A stretch of DNA of 64,000 bases from Variovorax jilinensis (GTDB taxonomy: Bacteria > Pseudomonadota > Gammaproteobacteria > Burkholderiales > Burkholderiaceae_C), in contig NZ_JASZYQ010000007.1 of the NCBI RefSeq assembly GCF_030316885.1, positions 124,001-188,000 on the forward strand. Reading direction: 5' to 3'. Positions 16,684-24,638 of this stretch are shown in pieces. The first letter of the stretch is position 1. Each line of letters begins with the position of its first letter. The notes beneath the pieces were generated by a model. The model was not told the DNA's origin and did not search any database. It was given only the letters and a program-made list of their open reading frames with translations. The position numbers were made by a program, and so were the translations under genes.

Positions 16684-17447
16684 CGGCAGCTGGACCCCGG
16701 CGCGTGTCCGTGGTCACCGGCGCAGGTGCCGGCATCGGCGCGGCCTGCGCACTCGCGCTCGCCGAGTCGGGGCTGCACGTGGTCTGCGTGGACAGAAATG
16801 CCCTCGCCCTGGATCACGTCCTGGCGGAAGTGCAGCGCCAGGGTGGATCGGCGCAGGCCGAATGCGTCGACCTGTCCGACCTCGCCGCGGCGCAGGTATT
16901 GATCCACGGGATCGGGGCGAGCTTCGGCCGTCTCGACGTGCTGGTGAACAATGCCGCCATCCATCCCAAGCAGGATGGCCGCAAGCATCGCCTCGACGAG
17001 CTCGATGTCGCGCAGTGGCAGGCAGTGCTCGAGGTGAACCTGACCGCGCCCTTCGTGCTGTGCCAGGCCGCGGTGCCGCTGATGGCACGCCATGCGTGGG
17101 GACGGATCGTCAACATCGTTTCCAGGGCAGGCCGGACCTATTCACCGCAGGCGGGTGCGCACTATGCCGCGTCCAAGGCCGGGCTCATCGGATTCACGCG
17201 CATCCTGGCGGGAGAGGTCGGACCGATGGGGATCACGGCCAACTGCATCGCACCCGGTCGCATCGACACGCCGCTCGCAGGTGAAGGCGGGCCGGCGGCC
17301 AACGCCGGCTACGCGGCGCAGACACCGGTGGGACGCGTCGGCACGCCGCGGGAGATCGGCGCAGCGGTCCGCTTCCTGGCCGGCGAAGAGTCCGGCTTCA
17401 CCACCGGCGCCACGCTGGATGTCAACGGTGGCGCCTTCATGGGCTGA
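16680..17447 (+). CDS. Short-chain dehydrogenase/reductase (SDR)
   Basis: 255 residues, a classical SDR. The cofactor loop TGAGAGIGAACALALAESG, the NNAAIHP motif, the catalytic Ser in NIVSRAGR and YAASKAGL with the Tyr-Lys pair are all present. FabG-like enzymes of this kind oxidise a hydroxyacyl or alicyclic alcohol with NAD(P). It is a near paralogue of the SDR at 21982-22773 (both have NNAAIHPK and a SRAGR serine loop), which lies in another unit of the same presumed IclR regulon. It is last of its operon and convergent with the next gene 15 bases away. Confidence 0.92.
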   Translation: MTAAGPRRVSVVTGAGAGIGAACALALAESGLHVVCVDRNALALDHVLAEVQRQGGSAQAECVDLSDLAAAQVLIHGIGASFGRLDVLVNNAAIHPKQDGRKHRLDELDVAQWQAVLEVNLTAPFVLCQAAVPLMARHAWGRIVNIVSRAGRTYSPQAGAHYAASKAGLIGFTRILAGEVGPMGITANCIAPGRIDTPLAGEGGPAANAGYAAQTPVGRVGTPREIGAAVRFLAGEESGFTTGATLDVNGGAFMG

Positions 17448-17462
17448 GGACGCGCAGCGCGG

Positions 17463-18449
17463 TCAATTGAGCTTGATGCCGGAGTCCTGCGCGAGCTTGC
17501 TCCACTTCGGAATCTCCGACAGGATGAAGCTGTGGAACTCCTTCGAAGTACCGGTCGAGACGAATCCACCCATCGAAGCTATCTTGGCCTTCATCTCGGG
17601 ACTGTTCATGATCTTCACGGTCGCGGCGTTGAGCCGCTCGGTGACGGCTGCGGGCAGGCCTGCCGGCGCGATCAGTCCATACCAGGCCGTGATCTCGTAG
17701 CCCGGCAGCCCGGCCTCTTGCATGGTCGGGACATCGGGAAACAGCGGCACGCGCTGGGCCGACGTCACTGCCAATGCGCGCAGCTTGCCGGCCTTGATCT
17801 GCTCAGCGGTGGTACCCAGGCTCAGGAACGCCATCGGGATCTGGCCGCCCAGCACGTCGACCAGCGCGGGCCCGTCACCCTTGTAGGGCACGGCGTTGGT
17901 CTTGACGCCGGCGATGGTGTTGAGCAGCTCTCCCGAGAAATTGGAACTGCTGCCCGGGCCGCCGGTGCCATAGGCCATCTCGCCGGGCTTGGCGCGGATG
18001 AGCTTGAGCATCTCGGCCAGGTTCTTGGCCGGAAAGTCGGCTCGAACGACCAGGGCATTCGGCGCCTGGAAAAGCAGGCTGACTGCCGTGAAGTCCTTGA
18101 CCGGGTCGTACGGCAGCTTGCCCATGAGTTGCAGGTTCGCGGCCAGCGGGCCGTTCACCCCGATGCCGACGGTGTAGCCATCCGGCGCCGCCTTGGCGAC
18201 CGCGTCGGTGCCGATGTTGCCGCCTGCGCCGGGCTTGTTCTCGACCACCACGGGCTGCCCGAGCGCGGCGCCGAGGTCCTGGCCGAACACGCGCGCGAAG
18301 CCGTCCGTGGGCCCTCCGGGGACGAAGGGAACGATCAGCCGGATCGGCTTGCTCGGGAAGCCCTGCGCCAGCGCAGGCGCGAGCAGTCCTCCGACAGACA
18401 AGGCGGCCAGTGCCCGGACGGCCATGCGGCGATTCAGATTCGATTTCAT
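17463..18449 (-). CDS. Bug/TctC-type periplasmic substrate-binding protein
   Basis: 328 residues with a basic N-terminus (MKSNLNRRMAVRALAALSVG) and a signal peptide ending at ALAQG. Family motifs: FPSKPIRLIVPFVPGGPTDG, VVENKPGAGGNIGTDAVAKA, PDGYTVGIGVN, VPYKGDGPALVDVLGGQIP. The AGGAAG ribosome site lies before the ATG. It is 48 bases downstream of the acyl-CoA dehydrogenase, making it the last gene of the five-gene operon that starts with the SDR at 22773. It should sense or deliver the acid degraded by that operon. Confidence 0.92.
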   Translation of the reverse strand: MKSNLNRRMAVRALAALSVGGLLAPALAQGFPSKPIRLIVPFVPGGPTDGFARVFGQDLGAALGQPVVVENKPGAGGNIGTDAVAKAAPDGYTVGIGVNGPLAANLQLMGKLPYDPVKDFTAVSLLFQAPNALVVRADFPAKNLAEMLKLIRAKPGEMAYGTGGPGSSSNFSGELLNTIAGVKTNAVPYKGDGPALVDVLGGQIPMAFLSLGTTAEQIKAGKLRALAVTSAQRVPLFPDVPTMQEAGLPGYEITAWYGLIAPAGLPAAVTERLNAATVKIMNSPEMKAKIASMGGFVSTGTSKEFHSFILSEIPKWSKLAQDSGIKLN

Positions 18450-18497
18450 AAAGTCTTCCTTTGATCTTCTGTTGAGTCTTGGCGGCAGCAGGTCTGT

Positions 18498-19634
18498 TCA
18501 GCGAAGCAGGTGCTTGGCGATCATGTTGCGGTGAATCTCGGACGCGCCCTCGAAGATGCGCAACACGCGCACATCCCGGTAGACGCGCTCCACCACGGTT
18601 CCGCGGCAGTAGCCCGAGCCGCCGTGCAACTGCACGGCGCGATCGGCCGTGCGGCCCGCGGCTTCGGTGCACATCACCTTCACCATCGACGAGCGAAGGC
18701 GTACATCCTCGCCGCGCGAAAGGCGCCACACGGCTTCAAACAACACCTGGCGCGCGCCATGCTGGTCCATCGCCATGTCGGCCAGCATGTGCTGCACGGC
18801 CTGGTGGCTCGCGAGCGCGGCGCCGAAGGTCTTGCGCTGCTTGGCGTACTCGAGCGTCGTGTCCAGCGCGATGTCGCCACAGCCGACCGCCTGGCAGCCG
18901 ACGTTGAGCCTGGCCTCGTTGAGACCCTCGAGCGCATAGAAGAATCCGCGCCCCTCCTCACCGACCAGGGCATCCGCGGGGATCTCGCAGTTGTTGAAGT
19001 TGAGTTCGAACAGGCCGTCTTCCATCCAGCCCGTGGTGGGCATTGCCGGACTTAGCGTCAGGCCCGGCGTGCGCGCATCGACCAGCAGCGCAGTGATGCC
19101 TTCGCGGCCCTTGCTGCGATCCGTGTAGGCGAACACCAGGATGACGTCGGCCTTGTTGGCATTCGAGATGAACGTCTTCGTGCCGTTGAGCATGTAGACG
19201 CTGCCCTTCTTCACCGCCGTGGTGCGCATCGCGAGGACATCGGAACCGCAGTCCGGCTCGGTGACGGCAAAGGAGATCTTTCGCGTGCCGTTCGCCATAT
19301 GGGGCAGGTTCGCCCGCTTCTGCGCTTGCGTGCCATGGTTGACCAGCGCATGCGTCACGGGGCCGACCGCCGAGCGGATCAACGGCCAGAACTGGGGCGG
19401 CAGGCGCGACAGCTCGACGTGCACCGCCGCGGCGGCCAGCTTGTCGGTCTCGAGGCCGCCATAGGCCTCGGGGATCGTCATCCCGTAATAGCCCATCTTG
19501 CGCAGCGTCTCCTGCACCACTTCCGGTACCGTGTCGGTGCGATGGTATTCGGGCTCGTACTGCAGCAGGTCGTCGACGACCTCGCGTGTGGCGCGGCGAA
19601 AGGCTTCCGCTTCTGCGGGCAGGTCCAGATCCAT
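18498..19634 (-). CDS. Acyl-CoA dehydrogenase
   Basis: 378 residues, exactly the length of its paralogue at 6891-8027 and alignable throughout: VTEPDCGSDVLAMRTTAVKK, GTKTFISNANKADVILVFAY, LASHQAVQHMLADMAMDQH and C-terminal LRIFEGASEIHRNMIAKHLL with the catalytic glutamate. It should oxidise an acyl-CoA with electrons to EtfAB. A GGAGA ribosome site precedes the ATG. It follows the CoA-transferase by 21 bases in the operon SDR - OYE - CoA-transferase - dehydrogenase - binding protein. Confidence 0.93.
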   Translation of the reverse strand: MDLDLPAEAEAFRRATREVVDDLLQYEPEYHRTDTVPEVVQETLRKMGYYGMTIPEAYGGLETDKLAAAAVHVELSRLPPQFWPLIRSAVGPVTHALVNHGTQAQKRANLPHMANGTRKISFAVTEPDCGSDVLAMRTTAVKKGSVYMLNGTKTFISNANKADVILVFAYTDRSKGREGITALLVDARTPGLTLSPAMPTTGWMEDGLFELNFNNCEIPADALVGEEGRGFFYALEGLNEARLNVGCQAVGCGDIALDTTLEYAKQRKTFGAALASHQAVQHMLADMAMDQHGARQVLFEAVWRLSRGEDVRLRSSMVKVMCTEAAGRTADRAVQLHGGSGYCRGTVVERVYRDVRVLRIFEGASEIHRNMIAKHLLR

Positions 19635-19655
19635 GGGAGTCTCCTTTTCGTTGGT

Positions 19656-20813
19656 TCAGATGGTCGCGGCGTGCGCGAGCATCGCGCGCAGCGCATGCGT
19701 GTGCTCGCCCAGGTCGGGCGCGCGTGGGGATTCGGGAAGATGGCTGGCCGACAGCGTGAACGGCAGGCCGGAAGCGAGCAGTGAACCGGAGCCGTCCTCG
19801 ACCTGGCGAATGCCGCCGCGCCGCGTCATCTGCGGATCGCGCAGCATCTCTGCCAGCGGCACGTAGCGGGACGCCGGCACCCCGGCCGCCTCGAGTTGCG
19901 CCTGGCAGTCGGCGGCCAGGCGTTCGCAGGTCCAGGCCGCCATCGCGTCGAGCAGGGACTGCCAGTGCTCCGCCCGGGCCACGGGCTCGCGAAAGCGCGG
20001 GTCCACCAGCCACTCCGGACGATCCATCGCCCTGGACATCGCCACGAAATTGGCCTGACTCAACGGTGCGACGACGACGAAGCCGTCCTGCGTCGGCAGC
20101 GGCTTGTAGAGGTTGCGAGAGTGTTCCCCCGGGAACTGCAGGCACTGCATCTCGAATGGCATCAGGCTCATCAGGGCATCCATCAGCGCCAGGTCGATGT
20201 GCTGGCCGGCACCCGTGCGCAACCGGTGAAGCAGCGCCGTCTGGATCGCGAAGCCGGCGAAGGTGGCGGCCAGCACATCGGCGATCTGGATACCGCAATT
20301 GGCGGGCTGGGTCTGGACATCCTGCAACTCGAGTATCGCCAGGTCGAGCCCGCTGGCCGCATGCACGATCGGCGCGTAGGCGGCGCGCTCCGAGCCCTCT
20401 CCGCTTTGTCCGTAGCCCGAGATCGAGCAGTAGACGAGCGCCGGGTTGGCGTCGCGCACCGAAGCGTAGTCCAACCCGAAGCGTTGCATGACACCGGGGC
20501 GATAGTTCTCGAGCAGCACGTCCGACTGAGCCATCAGGTCGCGCGCGACCTCGGCATCCTCGGCCTTTTTGAGATCGAGAACCACGCTTTTCTTTCCCGC
20601 ATTGAGATGCGCGAAGTAGGCGCTCCGGCCCTCGCGCAACGGCACCCGCGAACGCATGAAGTCGCCTTCGGGCGGTTCGATCTTCCATACCTCCGCGCCC
20701 ATGTCCGCCATCCATCGCGAACAGTAGGGGCCGGCCATCATGGTGCTGAAGTCGGCGACGCGAACGCCCTTGAGCGGCGCGTCGGTCGAATGAAGGGAGG
20801 AGGTCTGGATCAT
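19656..20813 (-). CDS. CaiB/BaiF (class III) CoA-transferase
   Basis: 385 residues from the ATG at 20813; the frame is open upstream to 21617, but that stretch overlaps the OYE gene in another frame. Motifs: LKGVRVADFSTMMAGPYCSR, ADMGAEVWKIEPPEGDFMR, LDLKKAEDAEVARDLMAQSD, YRPGVMQRFGLDY, SISGYGQSGEGSE and the Asp of QIADVLAATFAG. It is paralogous to the enzyme at 8139-9350, and both are paired with paralogous acyl-CoA dehydrogenases. Its ATG overlaps the stop of the OYE gene (ATGA). Confidence 0.92.
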   Translation of the reverse strand: MIQTSSLHSTDAPLKGVRVADFSTMMAGPYCSRWMADMGAEVWKIEPPEGDFMRSRVPLREGRSAYFAHLNAGKKSVVLDLKKAEDAEVARDLMAQSDVLLENYRPGVMQRFGLDYASVRDANPALVYCSISGYGQSGEGSERAAYAPIVHAASGLDLAILELQDVQTQPANCGIQIADVLAATFAGFAIQTALLHRLRTGAGQHIDLALMDALMSLMPFEMQCLQFPGEHSRNLYKPLPTQDGFVVVAPLSQANFVAMSRAMDRPEWLVDPRFREPVARAEHWQSLLDAMAAWTCERLAADCQAQLEAAGVPASRYVPLAEMLRDPQMTRRGGIRQVEDGSGSLLASGLPFTLSASHLPESPRAPDLGEHTHALRAMLAHAATI

Positions 20814-21985
20814 GGGTTCTCGTTCACGATTCGTTCGGATGCAGGCGAGACCTTGCGACGGGCAAGCCACCAGCTGTATTCCAGTGGCAGGTGCTCGAAG
20901 GTGGATTCGACGCCGAGCGTGCGCGCTGCATGCGCCGCCCAGAAGGGGTCGTAGAGCATCTCGCGTCCGATCGCCACCATGTCCGCACGGCCCTCTGCGA
21001 TCACCTCCTGCGCCTGCACCGCATCGAGGATCAAGCCGACCGCGAGCGTCGGCATGTCGGCTTCTCGCCGGATGTACTCGGCAAACGGAACCTGGAAGCC
21101 CGCGGGTCTTTCCGCGCCTCCGGCCGTCGCCGTCCTGCCGCTGATTCCGCCGGCGGAGCAGTCGATCGCATCGACGCCCACGGCCGCCAAGCGACGCGCG
21201 AGAGACACGGAATCGTCGAGGGTCCAGCCTGCGTCGTCCTGCGACGCGATGCGATAGAAGAGCGCCTTGTCGGCCGGCCAGTGGCGACGCACTTCGTCGA
21301 CGACCTCCAGCACGAAGCGCATCCGCTTCTCGGCGCTTCCGCCCCAGCGATCGGTGCGCTGGTTCGATGCCGGCGACAAGAACTGGTGCAGCAGATAGCC
21401 GTGCGCCCCGTGCAACTCGATCACCTGAAATCCGGCCTCGTCCGCGCGCCGGGCTGCCTGGCCGAAGGCGGCGATCGCCTCGCGAACCTGCGCCTCGCTC
21501 ATGGCCTCGGGAACGGGCCAGCCTTCCATGAAGGGGATCGCGCTCGGGCCCAGCACGGGCCAATGTTCGCGTCCTTCCACCGGGCGGCTGCGGTCCAGCG
21601 GGCCGAAGCCCTCCCATGGGCGCGAGGTTCCAGCCTTGCGCCCCGCGTGATTGAGTTGCACGCCGGCCACCGCACCCTGCGAACGTACGAAGCGCGCGAT
21701 CCGCGCCAGCGCAGGCACCTGCGCGTCATCCCAGAGACCCATGTCGCCGACTGTGCCCAGCCCGCGACTGTCGACCTTGATGGCCTCGGTAAACACCAGT
21801 CCGGCGCCACCCAGGGCGAACTTTCCGAAATGCGCAAGGTGCCAGTCGTTGGCGACGCCGTCTTGCGCACGGTAGGTCGCCATCGGCGATACGACCACGC
21901 GGTTGCGCAGCGTCACTCCCCGCACGCACAGAGGGGAGAAGAGATGCGGCACCGGGCCCGCTTCGTCACGTCGCCCGTCACTCAT
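20810..21985 (-). CDS. NADH:flavin oxidoreductase, old yellow enzyme family (NamA/YqjM-like)
   Basis: 391 residues. The FMN-barrel hallmarks of the YqjM branch are present: HLAHFGKFALGGAGLVFTEA, VQLNHAGRKAGT, VIELHGAHGYLLHQFLSP with the two His of the active site, SNQRTDRWGGSAEKRMRF and GRADMVAIGREMLYDPFWA. Such enzymes reduce activated C=C bonds, or act on 2-enoyl-CoA rings. The redox-tuning Cys of YqjM (SPMC) is replaced by Ala here (SPMATY). The C-terminus is about 30 residues longer than YqjM. Both ends overlap adjacent genes by four bases; the ATG at 21985 is fixed by overlap with the SDR stop. Confidence 0.9.
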   Translation of the reverse strand: MSDGRRDEAGPVPHLFSPLCVRGVTLRNRVVVSPMATYRAQDGVANDWHLAHFGKFALGGAGLVFTEAIKVDSRGLGTVGDMGLWDDAQVPALARIARFVRSQGAVAGVQLNHAGRKAGTSRPWEGFGPLDRSRPVEGREHWPVLGPSAIPFMEGWPVPEAMSEAQVREAIAAFGQAARRADEAGFQVIELHGAHGYLLHQFLSPASNQRTDRWGGSAEKRMRFVLEVVDEVRRHWPADKALFYRIASQDDAGWTLDDSVSLARRLAAVGVDAIDCSAGGISGRTATAGGAERPAGFQVPFAEYIRREADMPTLAVGLILDAVQAQEVIAEGRADMVAIGREMLYDPFWAAHAARTLGVESTFEHLPLEYSWWLARRKVSPASERIVNENP

Positions 21986-22773
21986 GGCATGAAGGTTCCG
22001 CCGTTGACATCGATCAGCGCACCGGTCAGGTAGGCCGCGCCTTCGCCCGCCAGGAACGACACCGTGTGGCCGATCTCTTCTGGCGCACCAATGCGGCCGA
22101 CCGGGATGGTGGCGTTGAGTCCGGCCTGGCGTTGCGCGCTGCCCTGCTGCGTGAGCGGCGACGAGATGCGTCCTGGCGCCACGCAATTGACCGTGATGCC
22201 CTGGCCCGCGAACTCGCTGGCCAGCATCCGCGACAGACCGATAATTCCGGCCTTGGTGGCCGCGTAGTGGGCACCGGCAGTGGCGACCGGCGCACGTCCT
22301 GCACGCGACGAGATGTTGACGACGCGGCCCCAGCGACGCGCCTGCATCGCCGGCAGCGCCTCGCGACACAGCACGAACACCGCGGTCAGGTTCACCGACA
22401 TCACTTCCTGCCACTGCGCGGTCGATATCTCGGCGACGCTGTTTCTTTCACCTGCGTTCTTGGGATGAATCGCAGCGTTGTTGACCAGGATATCGAGGCG
22501 GTCATGGCGCCTCTGCGTGCTCGCGATCAGCGCACGCACGGCCTGTTCGTTCGTGATGTCGATCTCGGCGCCTTCCACTTCCAGGCCTTCCGACGACATC
22601 GATCGGACGGCCTCATGCAGCTGCGGCGCTCGGTCGACCGCGATGACCCTGGCGCCGCGCTCGGCGAGCACCCGCGCGATCCCCAGGCCGATGCCGCCCG
22701 CCGCACCGGTCACGACTGCAACCCTCCCGGCGTGGGGGAATCGGATGTCCACTGGCAAGTCTGTCTCCGGCAT
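21982..22773 (-). CDS. Short-chain dehydrogenase/reductase (SDR)
   Basis: 263 residues from the ATG at 22773, which has AAGGAAAGG just upstream; the frame continues to 22899 through the operator region. Motifs: VTGAAGGIGLGIARVLAERG, NNAAIHPKNAG, NISSRAGR and YAATKAGI. It closely resembles the SDR at 16680-17447, suggesting the two operons act on related hydroxy intermediates. It is first in the operon that continues with OYE, CoA-transferase, acyl-CoA dehydrogenase and a binding protein; the palindrome at 22851 lies 78 bases upstream. Confidence 0.92.
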   Translation of the reverse strand: MPETDLPVDIRFPHAGRVAVVTGAAGGIGLGIARVLAERGARVIAVDRAPQLHEAVRSMSSEGLEVEGAEIDITNEQAVRALIASTQRRHDRLDILVNNAAIHPKNAGERNSVAEISTAQWQEVMSVNLTAVFVLCREALPAMQARRWGRVVNISSRAGRAPVATAGAHYAATKAGIIGLSRMLASEFAGQGITVNCVAPGRISSPLTQQGSAQRQAGLNATIPVGRIGAPEEIGHTVSFLAGEGAAYLTGALIDVNGGTFMP

Positions 22774-22850
22774 TCCGGCCTTTCCTTCTTCTGTGAGCCG
22801 AAGCGATGCTAGGCAAGGGCCAGGTGAAAGGCAGCGGCACGCGGCGGAAA

Positions 22851-22865
22851 TTCCGCGTAGCGGAA
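22851..22865. promoter_or_regulatory. Putative IclR-family operator, copy 4
   Basis: TTCCGCGTAGCGGAA is a perfect copy of the TTCCGC-N3-GCGGAA repeat, 78 bases before the SDR start on the minus strand. Immediately before it GCGGAAATTCCGC forms a second, overlapping palindrome. It sits more than 10 kb from the iclR gene, so recurrence by local duplication is unlikely. Confidence 0.6.
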
Positions 22866-22907
22866 ATGACCCGGATATTGCCGGGTTCGACTTTGGCATC
22901 GGACCAA

Positions 22908-22920
22908 ATGGTCATACCAT
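22908..22920. promoter_or_regulatory. Putative FadR-type operator O1 of the hydroxylase operon
   Basis: ATGGTCATACCAT is a perfect inverted repeat (ATGGT-CAT-ACCAT), the usual TGGT-N3-ACCA shape for FadR-type GntR proteins. A second copy starts two bases later. The operon downstream includes its own FadR-type gene (28730-29467), the likely reader. Confidence 0.55.
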
Positions 22921-22921
22921 C

Positions 22922-22934
22922 CTGGTCCTACCAT
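22922..22934. promoter_or_regulatory. Putative FadR-type operator O2 of the hydroxylase operon
   Basis: CTGGTCCTACCAT, a near-perfect copy of the neighbouring repeat, centred 14 bases from O1 and ending 23 bases before the hydroxylase ATG. Side-by-side copies suggest cooperative binding close to the transcription start. Confidence 0.5.
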
Positions 22935-22957
22935 TTATAACGATCAGGAGACTTCGA

Positions 22958-24637
22958 ATGGGATCCAGGACTTCCGTTCTGATTGCTGGCGGCGGCCCGG
23001 TCGGCTTGGCGCTGGCCGGCGATCTTGGTTGGCGCGGCATCGATTGCCGCCTCGCCGAACGCAGCGATGGATCGATCAGCCAGCCCAAGATGGACATGGT
23101 GGGCATTCGCTCCATGGAGTTCTGTCGCCGTTGGGGGATCGTTCCGTGGGTCGAGGCCGCAGGCTACAACCGCGACTACCCGCAGGACTGCGCCTGGGTG
23201 ACCGACCTCAACGGCTACGAGTTCGGACGTGAGCCCTTCGCCTCGCCAAGCCGCGAGAAGCCGCCAGTGCACAGCCCGCAGAAGCGGGAACGCTGCCCGC
23301 AGAACTTCTTCGATCCGGTCCTCAAGCGCTTCGCCTCGGGTTTTCCCGAGGTCCACTTGAGCTTCGACACCGAACTGCTCGGATTCGACGACAAGGGCGA
23401 CTGCGTGGAGGCAAGACTGCGCGACACCATGACCGGACAGACCGAGACCGTGATCTGCGACTACCTGGTCGGCTGCGATGGCGGCGCCAGTGCGGTGCGC
23501 CACGCACTCGGCATCGAGATGGAAGGCGAGCCGGTCCTCACCTACACGACCAACGTGGTCTTCCGCTGCGAGGGCCTGGAAGAGCTCCATACGAAGCAGC
23601 CGGGCTATCGCTTCATCTTCATCGGCCCCGAAGGCACCTGGGCCACGCTCGTGGCGATCAACGGACGCGACCAATGGCGCTTCTCGTTGGTCGGAGACGA
23701 CCAGAAGCGCGCGCTCAGCGAGGACGAAGCGCGCGCCGCGATCGTGCGCGCCATGGGCAAGCCCTTCGATTTCGAGATCCTGTCGATGCTGCCGTGGGTA
23801 CGGCGGCAGCTGGTGGCCAGGGAATATGGTCGCGGACGGGTCTTCATCGCAGGCGACGCGGCGCACCTCACCTCGCCGACCGGCGGCTTCGGAATGAACA
23901 CCGGACTGCTCGACGTCGTCAACCTGTCGTGGAAGCTTGCCGCCATGGTGCAGGGCTGGGGCGGTCCCCGACTGCTCGAAAGCTACGAGACCGAGCAGCA
24001 TCCGGTGGCAGTGCGCAACGTCGGGGAAGCGGGGGAGAACCTGCGCCGAATGCTGTCCCCTCGCATCCTCAAGCCCGATCCGGCCGTCTTCGACCGGGAT
24101 TCGCCCGACATCGAGGCGGCGCGCCGCGAGTACGGCCAGCGCTACACGGACATGATGCGGCGCGAGTGGTACTCGATCGGGATTCACCTCGGCTATGTCT
24201 ACGAGGGCTCGCCGGTCATCGTTCCGGACGGCACTCCGGCGCCGGTCCAGGAGGTTTCCTCCTACACGCCGAGTGCGCGACCGGGCTCCCGCGCGCCGCA
24301 TGCGTGGCTGGCCGATGGTCGCTCGACACTCGACCTGTTCGGAAAGGCGTTCGTCCTGATGCGCTTCGGCAGTGACGCGCCGGATGTGCACCCGCTGCCG
24401 AGCGCCGCAGCCGCGGTCGGCGTGCCGCTGTCGATCGAGACCATCGACGACCCCGCGGCCGCGGCCCTGTACGGCCGTCGACTGGTGCTGGTGCGTCCGG
24501 ATGGCCAGGTAGCCTGGCGCGCAGACCGGCTGCCCGCAGATTGCGCCGCCTTGGTCGATCGGATTCGCGGCGCCGCATTCGCCACAGATGACATGCGCAT
24601 GCAGCACGATGCGTCGTCGACGACAACGGAGGCCTGA
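22958..24637 (+). CDS. FAD-dependent aromatic hydroxylase (phenol hydroxylase/MhpA-type)
   Basis: 559 residues from the ATG at 22958, preceded by AGGAG. Group A flavin monooxygenase motifs are in order: LIAGGGPVGLALAGDLG (Rossmann, residues about 8-24), LVGCDGGASAVRHALG (DG motif), GRVFIAGDAAHLTSPTGGFG (GD motif, about 300-320), and a C-terminal thioredoxin-like domain typical of the MhpA/PheA/TfdB branch (KAFVLMRFGSDAP onward). It uses NAD(P)H and O2 to hydroxylate a phenolic acid, probably to supply the dihydroxy substrate of the next enzyme. First gene of a seven-gene operon; the next gene starts 1 base after its stop. Confidence 0.92.
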   Translation: MGSRTSVLIAGGGPVGLALAGDLGWRGIDCRLAERSDGSISQPKMDMVGIRSMEFCRRWGIVPWVEAAGYNRDYPQDCAWVTDLNGYEFGREPFASPSREKPPVHSPQKRERCPQNFFDPVLKRFASGFPEVHLSFDTELLGFDDKGDCVEARLRDTMTGQTETVICDYLVGCDGGASAVRHALGIEMEGEPVLTYTTNVVFRCEGLEELHTKQPGYRFIFIGPEGTWATLVAINGRDQWRFSLVGDDQKRALSEDEARAAIVRAMGKPFDFEILSMLPWVRRQLVAREYGRGRVFIAGDAAHLTSPTGGFGMNTGLLDVVNLSWKLAAMVQGWGGPRLLESYETEQHPVAVRNVGEAGENLRRMLSPRILKPDPAVFDRDSPDIEAARREYGQRYTDMMRREWYSIGIHLGYVYEGSPVIVPDGTPAPVQEVSSYTPSARPGSRAPHAWLADGRSTLDLFGKAFVLMRFGSDAPDVHPLPSAAAAVGVPLSIETIDDPAAAALYGRRLVLVRPDGQVAWRADRLPADCAALVDRIRGAAFATDDMRMQHDASSTTTEA

Positions 24638-24638
24638 G

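Noticed and set aside
20816..21617. N-terminal extension of the CoA-transferase to 653 residues
   Set aside because: The added part overlaps the OYE gene in another frame; the family start and an ATGA overlap place the true start at 20813.
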